A stretch of DNA of 64,000 nucleotides from assembly GCA_018971525.1 (NCBI GenBank), contig JAGXAR010000016.1, positions 1-64,000 of the forward strand, read 5' to 3'. This document shows, one piece after another, positions 22,323-31,074 of this stretch. Source of the stretch: Nitrospirota bacterium (lineage in GTDB: Bacteria; Nitrospirota; Nitrospiria; Nitrospirales; Nitrospiraceae). The notes under the pieces are model-generated. The model had not been told where the DNA came from. It made no database searches and worked only from the letters and a program-made list of their open reading frames with translations. Positions within the stretch are counted from its first letter, which is position 1. Each line of letters opens with the position of its first letter. A program made the translations under genes and the position numbers.

Positions 22323-23714
22323 ATGCATATTGTCGTCGTCGGTTTGAGCCACAAGACCGCCCCGGTCGAAATCCGTGAGAAACTTGCGGTCCCTGAGAGC
22401 CGGATGGGCGAAGCCCTGACTCGTCTCTGTTCGTATCAGGGGGTGCGGGAAGGGATATTACTGTCGACGTGCAACCGTGTTGAGGTCTATGCGGTCGTCG
22501 ATGAGATCGAATCAGGGTATGGGCGAATCCAGGAATTCCTGGCAGATGCCCACCTTTCGCTGTCCTCTGAGCAACTGACCCCCCACCTGTACTGGCACCA
22601 AGGGGATCGGGCGATCAGCCATTTGTTTCGCGTGGCGGCCAGTCTCGACTCGATGATCGTCGGCGAGTCGCAGATTCTGGGGCAGATTAAAGAGGCATTT
22701 GAGGTCGCACTCACACACAAGGCGACCGGCATTATTCTGAACAAGGTCGTGAAGAAAGCGATTTCCGTCGCCAAGCGCGTGCGGACCGAAACGAGAATTG
22801 CCGAGATGGCGGTGTCGGTCAGCTATGCCGCAGTCGAATTGGCCAAGAAGATCTTCTCGGACTTAAGCGAAAAGACGGTGCTGTTGGTGGGGGCAGGGGA
22901 GATGGCCAAGTTGGCGGCAAGACATTTTATTGCCAACGGTGTCAGGCATGTGCGGGTGACGACCAGGAATCCGCAACATGGGTTGGAGTTGGCAAATCGG
23001 TTCGGTGGCACCGCGGTCGCCTTTGAACAGTTTCGGGAGGACATGGCCTCAGCCGATATCATCTTGGTGTCGACCGGCGCCGCGCATTATCTTGTGAGCG
23101 AGGACGACGTGCAGCGCTCGGTCAAGCAACGGATGAATCGTCCCATGTTTCTGATCGATATTTCGGTCCCGCGCAATATCGATCCGGCTGTGCGGCATGT
23201 GGATAATGCCTTCCTCTTCGATATCGACGATTTGAAAGCGCGGGTGGAACAGAATCGCGGTGAGCGCTTAAACGAAGCCGAGAAAGCCGAGCGGATGGTC
23301 GTGGATGAAGTGGGGATTGTGCGGCAATGGCTCCAGTCGCTCGAAGTCACCCCTACCATCGTGGCTCTCCGTACACGGGTCGATGATATCAAGCGAGCCG
23401 AGCTCGACAAGACCTTGGGGCGATTGGCGAATCTCTCGCCACTGGAGCGTGAGTTGGTTGAGGCGATGGCGTCCTCAATTGTTAATAAACTCATTCACAA
23501 TACAATGGTGACGCTCAAGGCTGAGGTGAACTCTTCGGAAGGAGCCGCTTTTGTCGAGGCGGCAAGACGGTTTTTCAGCCTCGGGGACTCTGCGGTCTCC
23601 AACGTCAATGGGAGTGCGTCATCTGAGCCGGAGGCCTGTCATTCGTCACAAGAAGATATCCGGGATGTTGAAGAAGTGACTCCGAGAACTGGTTCGAAGA
23701 CCTCGGATCACTGA
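22323..23714 (+). CDS. hemA: Glutamyl-tRNA reductase
   Basis: The 463-residue enzyme makes glutamate-1-semialdehyde from Glu-tRNA, the first committed step of tetrapyrrole synthesis by the C5 route. The catalytic Cys is C50 in LLSTCNRVEVY; VGESQILGQIKEAF, an NADPH site with VLLVGAGEMAKL, and a C-terminal dimerisation helix region follow. The final 40 residues are Ser/Glu-rich and variable. There is no clear ribosome site, consistent with coupling to the gene before it. Confidence 0.96.
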   Translation: MHIVVVGLSHKTAPVEIREKLAVPESRMGEALTRLCSYQGVREGILLSTCNRVEVYAVVDEIESGYGRIQEFLADAHLSLSSEQLTPHLYWHQGDRAISHLFRVAASLDSMIVGESQILGQIKEAFEVALTHKATGIILNKVVKKAISVAKRVRTETRIAEMAVSVSYAAVELAKKIFSDLSEKTVLLVGAGEMAKLAARHFIANGVRHVRVTTRNPQHGLELANRFGGTAVAFEQFREDMASADIILVSTGAAHYLVSEDDVQRSVKQRMNRPMFLIDISVPRNIDPAVRHVDNAFLFDIDDLKARVEQNRGERLNEAEKAERMVVDEVGIVRQWLQSLEVTPTIVALRTRVDDIKRAELDKTLGRLANLSPLERELVEAMASSIVNKLIHNTMVTLKAEVNSSEGAAFVEAARRFFSLGDSAVSNVNGSASSEPEACHSSQEDIRDVEEVTPRTGSKTSDH

Positions 23715-23727
23715 GCGTGTCACTCGT

Positions 23728-24051
23728 ATGGGAATCACCCGCACAGGGCCGAAACTATTTACCTGTCCCAAGTGTCGAAAGACGTACCTTGGACATGACC
23801 CCTTGCCCGATTGTCCGGCCTGTGGATTCGATTATCGGGAGCGGGAAGGGGTTCGATGGGATGTGCTCGTGTATCTCTTGTCGGTTCTCGGGTTGATCAG
23901 TTTCCTGCTGGTCTCGTCTTCCTATCGGAGTTTCGTCGGCGGGACACTGTCCAGTGAGGTTCCACGCGCGGACCTTGACGGTACGGAGAAGCTTCCGGGC
24001 AGCGAACGGTCCGCGACGTTTCACACCCCGTATCATGATGTGAGTCGGTGA
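23728..24051 (+). CDS. Zinc-ribbon single-pass membrane protein
   Basis: The 107-residue protein has a rubredoxin-like C-P-K-C and C-P-A-C pair within residues 13-36, then one membrane helix (about 47-66) and a polar tail of 40 residues. It does not match a named family I know. It lies 14 nt after hemA and 10 nt before hemC, so it is surely in the same transcript. A metal-binding regulatory or membrane-tethering role in heme synthesis is possible but only inferred. Confidence 0.75.
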   Translation: MGITRTGPKLFTCPKCRKTYLGHDPLPDCPACGFDYREREGVRWDVLVYLLSVLGLISFLLVSSSYRSFVGGTLSSEVPRADLDGTEKLPGSERSATFHTPYHDVSR

Positions 24052-24060
24052 AAGGGAGCC

Positions 24061-25008
24061 ATGTCGAAAGCCGGCCATGAACGATCGACCGTCGTGCTTG
24101 GAACGCGCGGTAGTAAGCTGGCGGTGCAGCAGAGTGGGTGGGTGCAGGCACAGTTGCACAAGCTGGCTCCGCATGTGACGGTGACGTTGCGGAGGATCCA
24201 GACATCGGGAGACAAGATTCTTGACGTCCCGCTGGCTCAAATTGGCGGGAAGGGACTGTTCGTGAAGGAGATCGAGGAAGCGCTGTTGAGCGGCGAGATC
24301 GATCTGGCGGTGCATAGTATGAAAGATGTGCCCACAGAGTTGCCCGAAGGATTGGCCATTCTCTGTGTGCCACCCCGCGAGGATCCCCGGGATGCCCTGA
24401 TTAGTCGTGACGGGCGTTCGTTCATGGACCTTCCTCGTGGCGCACGGATCGGGACCAGCAGCCTTCGCCGCCAATCACAACTCATGCATGCCAGGCCCGA
24501 CCTCACGATTGCCATGTTGCGCGGGAACTTGGATACCCGTCTTAAGAAATTACGCGAGGGACAGTTCGACGCGATCGTGCTTGCCGCGGCCGGGCTCCGG
24601 CGATTGGCCTGGGCGCATGAGATTACGGAGTATCTTGCGCCGCAGATTAGTTTGCCTGCCATCGGCCAGGGGGCGCTGGGCATCGAGGGACGGCGAGACG
24701 ACCTCTTTATTCGTTCGCTGTTGAGCGGCTTGGACCATGCGCCGAGTAAGACAGCCGTTCTTGCTGAACGCGCGTTGCTCCATCGGCTCCAAGGAGGCTG
24801 CCAAGTTCCGATCGCGGCGCATGGGACATTGGCCGGGACGCGGGTGACACTGGAAGGATTGGTTGCCAGCGTGGACGGCAAAGAGCTGATTCGCGATACC
24901 GTTGAAGGGACCATCGAGGATCCGGAGTCGATCGGCATTCAACTCGCGGAACGGCTGCTCGCGTGCGGTGGCGATAGAATTCTCCAAGCGATCTACGGGA
25001 CCAGATGA
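24061..25008 (+). CDS. hemC: Porphobilinogen deaminase (hydroxymethylbilane synthase)
   Basis: The 315-residue enzyme links four porphobilinogens into hydroxymethylbilane. It shows LGTRGSKLAVQQ, VHSMKDVPTELP, GTSSLRRQSQL and the dipyrromethane-cofactor cysteine C247 in RLQGGCQVPIAAHG. Length and motif order are typical. Its stop overlaps the cobA-hemD start as ATGA, matching the pathway order. Confidence 0.96.
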   Translation: MSKAGHERSTVVLGTRGSKLAVQQSGWVQAQLHKLAPHVTVTLRRIQTSGDKILDVPLAQIGGKGLFVKEIEEALLSGEIDLAVHSMKDVPTELPEGLAILCVPPREDPRDALISRDGRSFMDLPRGARIGTSSLRRQSQLMHARPDLTIAMLRGNLDTRLKKLREGQFDAIVLAAAGLRRLAWAHEITEYLAPQISLPAIGQGALGIEGRRDDLFIRSLLSGLDHAPSKTAVLAERALLHRLQGGCQVPIAAHGTLAGTRVTLEGLVASVDGKELIRDTVEGTIEDPESIGIQLAERLLACGGDRILQAIYGTR

Positions 25009-26573
25009 CGAAGCCGAGGAGGCAGGGGAAGGTCTATTTGGTGGGAGCGGGACCAGGCGATCCCGGACTCTTGACGCTGAAAGGGAAGGAATGCCTTGAG
25101 GAGGCCGATGTCGTCCTGTACGATTACCTCGCCAATCCGGTCTTACTGCGCTATGCTCCGGCCACGGCACAACGCATCTATGTCGGTCGGCGGGGACGTG
25201 GGCAGTATCAAGACCAAGCCGATATCAATCGACTGCTCATTGAGCGCGCTAAAGAGGGGAAGGTGGTGGTTCGGCTCAAAGGGGGCGATCCATTTGTCTT
25301 CGGCCGCGGTGGAGAAGAGGCAGAAGCGGTGGCTGCTGCGGGGGTCGACTTGGAGATTGTGCCTGGTGTGACGTCGGCAGTCGCGGTTCCTGCCTATGCG
25401 GGCATTCCGGTGACCCATCGAACGTTGGCTTCCACCGTCACATTTGTGACCGGTCATGAAGATCCTGCCAAACCGGCGACCTTGTTGGAATGGCCCAAAT
25501 TGGCCAGTGCATCAGGGACGCTCGTATTCATGATGGGCATGAAGAATCTTCCTTCGATCGTCGGACGGTTACTGTCGGAAGGGCGGTCGCCTGACACGCC
25601 GGTGGCGGCGATCCGTTGGGGGACCAAAGCTGATCAACAGACTATCGTGGGGACATTAGTAGATATTGTCGCGAGAGCCGAAGCCGCGCATCTCGAACCG
25701 CCCACGGTGATTGTCGTGGGTGAGGTCGTGCGATTGCGAGGACAGCTGAATTGGTTTGAAACCAAGCCGCTCTTTGGAAAGCGAATTGTGCTTACCAGGG
25801 CACAGGAGCAGGCACGAGAGTTTTCTCAGTTGCTCGCGGCCAACGGCGCGGAGCCTGTCGAGGTTCCGACGATTCAGATCGTGCCTCCGGTCAGTTGGGA
25901 GGCGATCGATGACACGATGACTCGTCTCAGTACCTATCAATGGTTGATCTTTACCAGCGTGAACGGGGTGAGGCCCTTCATGGATCGACTCCATGCTGCA
26001 GGGAAAGATGCGCGAGCGTTGGCGAACCTTCGCCTGTGCGCCATTGGACCACGCACCGCGCAGGAACTGGGAGCCTATGGGTTGACGCCGGATGTTCTTC
26101 CAGCCGAGTTTCAGGCAGAAGGAGTGATCGCCGCATTAGCCCATGAGGGAATCCGTGGGAGCCACGTATTGATCCCACGTGCCGAAATCGCTCGCGAAAT
26201 CTTGCCGGAGCAGTTGCGTGAGTTGGGGGCGACCGTCGACGTCATTCCTGTCTATCGCACGATCGTCCCGGCGGTGGACGTCGCGTCCTTGACGCAACAG
26301 CTTCACGATGGCCAGGTGGCGGCGGTGACATTCACGAGTTCCTCTACCGTCCGCAATTTCGTGGAGCTTTTTGGAGGGATGGACGCGGTGAGATCACTCC
26401 TCGCCCGGGTGGTGATCGCCTGTATCGGACCCATTACGGCGCGCACGGCGGAGGAGTATGGGTTGACGGTCACGATCATGCCGTCCGAAAATACTGTGCC
26501 GGCGCTGGCAGAAGCTATCGTGAGGCATTTCAGAGAAGCGGTCGAGTCGTCGTCTCTACGCGTGGCCAGGTAG
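25005..26573 (+). CDS. cobA-hemD: Fused uroporphyrinogen-III C-methyltransferase / uroporphyrinogen-III synthase
   Basis: The 522-residue protein has two enzymes. Residues 1 to about 245 are SUMT, with [32 protein letters not shown] and TFVTGHEDP, making precorrin-2. Residues about 260-515 are a HemD domain, with [24 protein letters not shown] and [12 protein letters not shown], closing hydroxymethylbilane to uroporphyrinogen III. The fusion places the branch point between heme and siroheme or cobalamin in one chain. The precorrin-2 dehydrogenase is encoded separately at 4048. It overlaps hemC by 4 nt. Confidence 0.95.
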   Translation: MTKPRRQGKVYLVGAGPGDPGLLTLKGKECLEEADVVLYDYLANPVLLRYAPATAQRIYVGRRGRGQYQDQADINRLLIERAKEGKVVVRLKGGDPFVFGRGGEEAEAVAAAGVDLEIVPGVTSAVAVPAYAGIPVTHRTLASTVTFVTGHEDPAKPATLLEWPKLASASGTLVFMMGMKNLPSIVGRLLSEGRSPDTPVAAIRWGTKADQQTIVGTLVDIVARAEAAHLEPPTVIVVGEVVRLRGQLNWFETKPLFGKRIVLTRAQEQAREFSQLLAANGAEPVEVPTIQIVPPVSWEAIDDTMTRLSTYQWLIFTSVNGVRPFMDRLHAAGKDARALANLRLCAIGPRTAQELGAYGLTPDVLPAEFQAEGVIAALAHEGIRGSHVLIPRAEIAREILPEQLRELGATVDVIPVYRTIVPAVDVASLTQQLHDGQVAAVTFTSSSTVRNFVELFGGMDAVRSLLARVVIACIGPITARTAEEYGLTVTIMPSENTVPALAEAIVRHFREAVESSSLRVAR

Positions 26574-26619
26574 CGGTTGACGGCAGAGTGACGGACTGAT
26601 TAGTAAGGGAGGAATTCGC

Positions 26620-27012
26620 ATGGTTGCAGTCAAGTCGTTTATGGTTCCGAGAGAGAAGTTTATTACGGTTGAGCGGGATACGGATGCACAGACGGCGGCA
26701 CGTATCATGCGGGACCGTGGTATCGGCAGCCTGTTCGTGACGAACGGAAAGGAGATTGTCGGCATTCTGACCGATACCGATATGGTTCGGCGGGTGGTGG
26801 CGGCTGGAGCTGACACCCACAAGACGACGGTCGAACAGATTATGTCCGCCCCGATCTTGACGATCGAGGAGAATAAGACCCTGTTAGATGCCAACGATCT
26901 GATGGCCCAAACGCATCTCCGCCATCTCGGCGTGACGCGGGACGGCAAACTGGTCGGCATGATTTCTGTGCGCGACCTCGTGGTGTTTTTGACGAATCTC
27001 CCTAGGAAGTAA
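26620..27012 (+). CDS. Two-CBS-domain protein
   Basis: The 130-residue protein is two tandem CBS motifs and nothing else: about residues 8-60 (MRDRGIGSLFVTNGKEIVGILTDTD) and 70-125 (HLRHLGVTRDGKLVGMISVRDL). Such modules usually bind adenine nucleotides and adjust a partner. GGGAGG precedes the ATG. It sits between cobA-hemD and hemB, 4 nt before hemB, so it may sense energy status for this pathway, but the target is unknown. Confidence 0.9.
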   Translation: MVAVKSFMVPREKFITVERDTDAQTAARIMRDRGIGSLFVTNGKEIVGILTDTDMVRRVVAAGADTHKTTVEQIMSAPILTIEENKTLLDANDLMAQTHLRHLGVTRDGKLVGMISVRDLVVFLTNLPRK

Positions 27013-27016
27013 TTCG

Positions 27017-27988
27017 ATGGCTTTCCCAATACAACGGCTCAGGCGGCTGCGGCAGCATGAGGCATTTCGTCGCATGATACGGGAGACGAGCCTTGCCCCG
27101 TCCGACTTCATCTACCCGATGTTCGTCGTCGAAGGGCGAGATCGGCGGGAGGAGATCGCCTCGATGCCGGGCCAGTTCAGGCTCTCGGTCGATCTCTTGG
27201 TGAAAGAGACATGTGAGGTTGCGGCCTTAGGGATTCCCGCCATCATCCTCTTTGGGATACCTGATCGGAAAGACGATCGAGGGAGTTCGGGGTTTGATCC
27301 GAATGGCATCGTGCAGCGGGCCGTCAAAGCGGTGAAGGACCAGGTTCAGGGGCTGATGGTCGTGACCGACGTCTGCATCGACGAATACACCGATCACGGT
27401 CATTGCGGAATCGTCAAGGACGGGCGCATTCTCAACGATGAAACGTTGGACTGTCTCCGTGCGATGGCCAGAACCCATGCGCAAGCCGGGGCCGACATGG
27501 TGGCGCCGTCCGATATGATGGATGGGCGGGTGGCGGCGATCCGGGCGGAACTGGATCAGGCGGGTTTTCCGGAACTGCCGATCATGGCCTATGCGGCCAA
27601 ATTCGCTTCCTGCTTTTATGCACCGTTTCGGGATGCGGCGTTTTCAAGTCCTCAATTCGGTGATCGGCAATCGTATCAAATGGATCCGGCCAACCGCCGG
27701 GAAGCACTTCGAGAGATCGCCCTCGATGTCGAAGAAGGGGCTGACATCATCATGGTGAAGCCGGCACTGCCGTATCTCGATATCGTTGCCGCGGCCAGAG
27801 CGCAGATGTCGTTGCCGGTGGCGGCTTATCAAGTGAGCGGGGAGTACAGCATGATCAAAGCGGCCGCCAAAGCCGGCTGGCTCGACGAATCGCGGGCCAT
27901 GATGGAATCGTTGCTTTCGATTAAACGGGCCGGCGCCGATCTCATTCTGACCTACTTTGCCAAAGACGCAGCGCGTCTTCTCCGCTGA
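27017..27988 (+). CDS. hemB: Delta-aminolevulinic acid dehydratase (porphobilinogen synthase)
   Basis: The 323-residue enzyme condenses two 5-aminolevulinates. The two Schiff-base lysines are K195 (AAKFAS) and K248 (VKPALPYL). The metal loop reads D-V-C120-I-D122-E-Y-T-D-H-G-H-C130-G: two of the three zinc cysteines of the E. coli enzyme are present but the middle one is Asp, so the metal preference may be mixed. The allosteric magnesium region looks normal. It is closely packed between the CBS gene and ribF. Confidence 0.95.
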   Translation: MAFPIQRLRRLRQHEAFRRMIRETSLAPSDFIYPMFVVEGRDRREEIASMPGQFRLSVDLLVKETCEVAALGIPAIILFGIPDRKDDRGSSGFDPNGIVQRAVKAVKDQVQGLMVVTDVCIDEYTDHGHCGIVKDGRILNDETLDCLRAMARTHAQAGADMVAPSDMMDGRVAAIRAELDQAGFPELPIMAYAAKFASCFYAPFRDAAFSSPQFGDRQSYQMDPANRREALREIALDVEEGADIIMVKPALPYLDIVAAARAQMSLPVAAYQVSGEYSMIKAAAKAGWLDESRAMMESLLSIKRAGADLILTYFAKDAARLLR

Positions 27989-27993
27989 CGACC

Positions 27994-28938
27994 ATGCTGA
28001 AAGTGACGCGTGGGCTATTCGGCGAGTCTCCACGTGCCTATCCCGTCGCCACGATCGGCAATTTCGATGGGCACCACCTGGGCCATCGAGCGCTGCTGCA
28101 AACGGTGGTCGAGACGGCCCGGAAGGCACAGGGGACTGCGCTCGTGCTGACCTTCGAGCCGCATCCGGTAAGAATCCTCGCACCACACGTCGATCTTCGC
28201 TTTCTCACCAGTCCGGAGGAAAAGCTTGCGTACCTCGAAGCCGCGGGGATCGATGAAGTGGTCTTCCTGGACTTTACGATCACCTTCGCGGCGATGAGCC
28301 CGGATCAATTTGCCAAAGACATCCTACATCGGTCTCTCACCTTGTCCGAACTGTTCGTGGGCAATCATTTTGCGTTCGGGAAGGGCCGGGCGGGACGTAT
28401 TACTGACCTCCTGCGTCTCGGCGTGCAATACGGCTTCCGGGTGCATCCCGTGACTCCCGTAGTGATTGAGGGGGACGTGGTGAGCTCAACCAGGATTCGC
28501 CAGCTTATTCAGGCAGGGGATATGGAGCGGGCTGCCACGTTGCTCGGACGCGTCTATGGGATTCGAGGGACCGTGGTGCACGGGATGCAACAGGGGCAGG
28601 CGATTGGCTGGCCTACGGCCAATCTGCGTGTCCCGGCTGATCGCGTCGTGCCGCCCGATGGAGTCTATGCCGCGCGAACTGTCCACGGTACTCAGACCTA
28701 TGATGCGATCGCCTACATTGGGACCAGGCCAACCTTTGGATCAGGTGAGCGCCTTATTGAAGTCAATCTTTTGGATCAGACATGCGATCTTTATGGCCAG
28801 GAGATTAGCGTGCAGTTTGTGGCAAGGGTACGCGGCGATCATACATTCGCATCTGCCGACGACCTGTCGAAGCAGATCGCCCGTGATGTGGAGCAGGCGC
28901 GCATCAACTTGCGAAATGTTCGGCAGGGAATCCAGTGA
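27994..28938 (+). CDS. ribF: Bifunctional riboflavin kinase / FAD synthetase
   Basis: The 314-residue protein has an N-terminal nucleotidyltransferase domain with TIGNFDGHHLGHRAL (residues about 19-33) and the SSTRIRQLI block. The C-terminal riboflavin kinase domain has G-x-A-I-G-W-P-T-A-N (about 204-211) and the nearby GTRPTFG. It converts riboflavin to FMN and FAD. It starts 5 nt after hemB and overlaps tilS by 4 nt. Confidence 0.95.
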   Translation: MLKVTRGLFGESPRAYPVATIGNFDGHHLGHRALLQTVVETARKAQGTALVLTFEPHPVRILAPHVDLRFLTSPEEKLAYLEAAGIDEVVFLDFTITFAAMSPDQFAKDILHRSLTLSELFVGNHFAFGKGRAGRITDLLRLGVQYGFRVHPVTPVVIEGDVVSSTRIRQLIQAGDMERAATLLGRVYGIRGTVVHGMQQGQAIGWPTANLRVPADRVVPPDGVYAARTVHGTQTYDAIAYIGTRPTFGSGERLIEVNLLDQTCDLYGQEISVQFVARVRGDHTFASADDLSKQIARDVEQARINLRNVRQGIQ

Positions 28939-30425
28939 CCATGGCTGTTGAGACGACGATCAAGCGGCCGTCATCCAGGTCTGTCGCACGACCGGCGTTG
29001 TTGACCCATCTTGTTCGGACGGTACGTCAGCAACAGCTGTTCGTTCCCGGTCAGCATCTGCTCGTGGCGGTGTCGGGCGGGCCCGACTCGGTCGCATTGT
29101 TGTCTCTCCTCCATCGGCTGGCCCGGTCCTGGCGGCTCACGCTGACAGCGGTTCATTGTAACTTTGGGTTGCGCGGAGCGGAGTCCGACGGTGATGAATC
29201 TTTTGTCAGCACCTTCTGTCGGGAACGACATCTACCTCTTGTGATCCATCGACCCACGCTGGTCAAGCGACGACAGCGCTCATCACTTCAAGCCGCGGCA
29301 CGCGACGCGCGCTATGATTTCATGCGGCAATTGGCTCACGATGTGGGGGCTGACCGCATTGTGGTCGGTCATACTGCCAATGACCAGGCGGAAACGGTGC
29401 TCATGTGGATGTTGCGAGGGGCGGGCATGGCCGGGTTAGCCGGAATGCCCTACGCCCGGGAAGACAGGATTATTCGTCCTCTTCTCGCAGCCACCCGCGA
29501 AGAGGTGGTGACATACTTGGGTCATGAAGGGCTGATCTATCGTCGTGATTCGAGCAATGAGAAGCCGCTCTACCATCGCAATCGGATCAGGAAGGAACTC
29601 CTTCCTGTCATCATGCGGTTGGCGCCGGCTGCTGTCCGTGTGTTGCAGCGGCAGGCGGATCTGCTGCGTGAGGACGAACAATACCTGGAGCAAAGTACAA
29701 AGAATCTGATGCGCGCACTCGTCAGCCCTGATTCCAGAGGTGTGCAACGAGTCAATCGCCAGGCCTTCATCGGGTTGCCGGTTGCGCTTCAGCGGCGTCT
29801 CGTTCGGGCAATCCTGCGGACCTACGACGAAGAGGCGCGCGCCAGCAGCGTTCGCGTGGTGGAGTCAGTTCGGCGTGTATTCCTCAAGGGAAGGAGCGAG
29901 TCCCGGTTGTCTTTGACGCAGACTCTCGTGACCCTGGATCAGGAGTCGGTGCGATTTAGCCCAACTATAGAAAAAGATCACAGGGATGAGGCTGATTCAG
30001 CACAAGGAAAGAGGGAGGTCCTGCCGCTTCCAGTGCCTTCAACGATCTATTGGGCTAGAACGAATCAGCAAATTCATGTACAACTCATGACTCGTCGTGC
30101 CGCCGAGGAGGTGGGCAGGGCTCCTTCCCAAGGACCGGTATTGTTCGATGCCGACCGGTTTTCGGAGCCCTTGTTGGTGCGAGGTTGGCAACCCGGCGAT
30201 CGATTCTTTCCCCATGGGATGAAGGGGAAGAGCAAAAAGCTACAGGATTTCTTTACCGATAGGAAAGTTGCTCGGCACGAACGTGAGAAGGTTCCTTTAT
30301 TGGTGGCGCCAGAGGGAATTCTCTGGGTGGTGGGAATGCGGCAGGATGAGCGCTTCGTCGTTCGTGGTGGGACGACACGTTGTTTGGTTGTCTCGGTGAG
30401 CAATCGGGTGTCAGAGAAGGAGTAA
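28935..30425 (+). CDS. tilS: tRNA(Ile)-lysidine synthase
   Basis: The 496-residue protein has the PP-loop S47-G-G-P-D-S that adenylates C34 of tRNA-Ile(CAU), the AARDARYDFM and GHTANDQAETVLM blocks, and a C-terminal domain with R-G-W-Q-P-G-D-R-F and K-K-L-Q-D-F-F. Lysidine lets the tRNA read AUA. Start is taken as the GTG overlapping the ribF stop; an ATG at 28941 is a near alternative. Confidence 0.95.
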   Translation: MTMAVETTIKRPSSRSVARPALLTHLVRTVRQQQLFVPGQHLLVAVSGGPDSVALLSLLHRLARSWRLTLTAVHCNFGLRGAESDGDESFVSTFCRERHLPLVIHRPTLVKRRQRSSLQAAARDARYDFMRQLAHDVGADRIVVGHTANDQAETVLMWMLRGAGMAGLAGMPYAREDRIIRPLLAATREEVVTYLGHEGLIYRRDSSNEKPLYHRNRIRKELLPVIMRLAPAAVRVLQRQADLLREDEQYLEQSTKNLMRALVSPDSRGVQRVNRQAFIGLPVALQRRLVRAILRTYDEEARASSVRVVESVRRVFLKGRSESRLSLTQTLVTLDQESVRFSPTIEKDHRDEADSAQGKREVLPLPVPSTIYWARTNQQIHVQLMTRRAAEEVGRAPSQGPVLFDADRFSEPLLVRGWQPGDRFFPHGMKGKSKKLQDFFTDRKVARHEREKVPLLVAPEGILWVVGMRQDERFVVRGGTTRCLVVSVSNRVSEKE

Positions 30426-30431
30426 GGGAGC

Positions 30432-30971
30432 ATGGAACGGATCTTCGGTCGGCCGATCGTGACGCAGGAAGAAATGCGTGCCCGGATCCGTGAGCTGGGC
30501 AAGCAGATCACGACCGACTATACAGGGAAGGATTTCGTCTTGGTGGGGGTGTTGAAGGGGGCCTATGCCTTCTATGCCGATCTGGCCCGTGCGATCAGAA
30601 TTCCCATGCGGGTGGATTTCCTTGTGGTGACGAGTGACGGGTCTCGGGCAAAAGCATCCGGCAAGGTCAAGGTGGTGAGTGAGCTGACCGAGGACATCAA
30701 GGGTAAAGACGTCTTGCTGGTGGAAGACATCGTCGATTCGGGATTGACAGCCCGATACTTGATCAAGACCTTGGCGAAAAAGAAGCCCCGGTCGATTAAA
30801 GTCTGCACCTTGCTGAGTAAGCCAGATCGGCGGACCATCGATGTCACCATCGACTATGTGGGGTTTAAGATTCCAAATAAGTACGTGGTCGGGTATGGAC
30901 TCGATTACCAACAGAAGTACCGGAACCTTCCCTATCTGGCTGTCTTGGATATGGAGGGAGATCAAGAGTAA
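30432..30971 (+). CDS. hpt: Hypoxanthine phosphoribosyltransferase
   Basis: The 179-residue enzyme salvages hypoxanthine or guanine using PRPP. It has VLVGVLKGAYAFYADLARAI near the N-terminus, the PRPP loop VLLVEDIVDSGLTARYL around 96-112 and V-G-Y-G-L-D-Y near the end. It follows tilS by 6 nt. The tilS-hpt-ftsH order recurs in many bacteria. Confidence 0.95.
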   Translation: MERIFGRPIVTQEEMRARIRELGKQITTDYTGKDFVLVGVLKGAYAFYADLARAIRIPMRVDFLVVTSDGSRAKASGKVKVVSELTEDIKGKDVLLVEDIVDSGLTARYLIKTLAKKKPRSIKVCTLLSKPDRRTIDVTIDYVGFKIPNKYVVGYGLDYQQKYRNLPYLAVLDMEGDQE

Positions 30972-30987
30972 AGCTTTGCTCGTACGG

Positions 30988-31016
30988 TTGTCAGTATGAA
31001 TGAGCCTGTGTTAACA
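30988..31016 (+). promoter_or_regulatory. Possible ftsH promoter
   Basis: TTGTCA at 30988-30993 and TTAACA at 31011-31016 are spaced by 17 bp in the 103 nt gap before ftsH. The match is moderate. Confidence 0.4.
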
Positions 31017-31074
31017 TCACCTAAGTTCGCAGTTTTCCTCATCGGTTAAGCTTGTCATCCACAAGGAGATCTGG

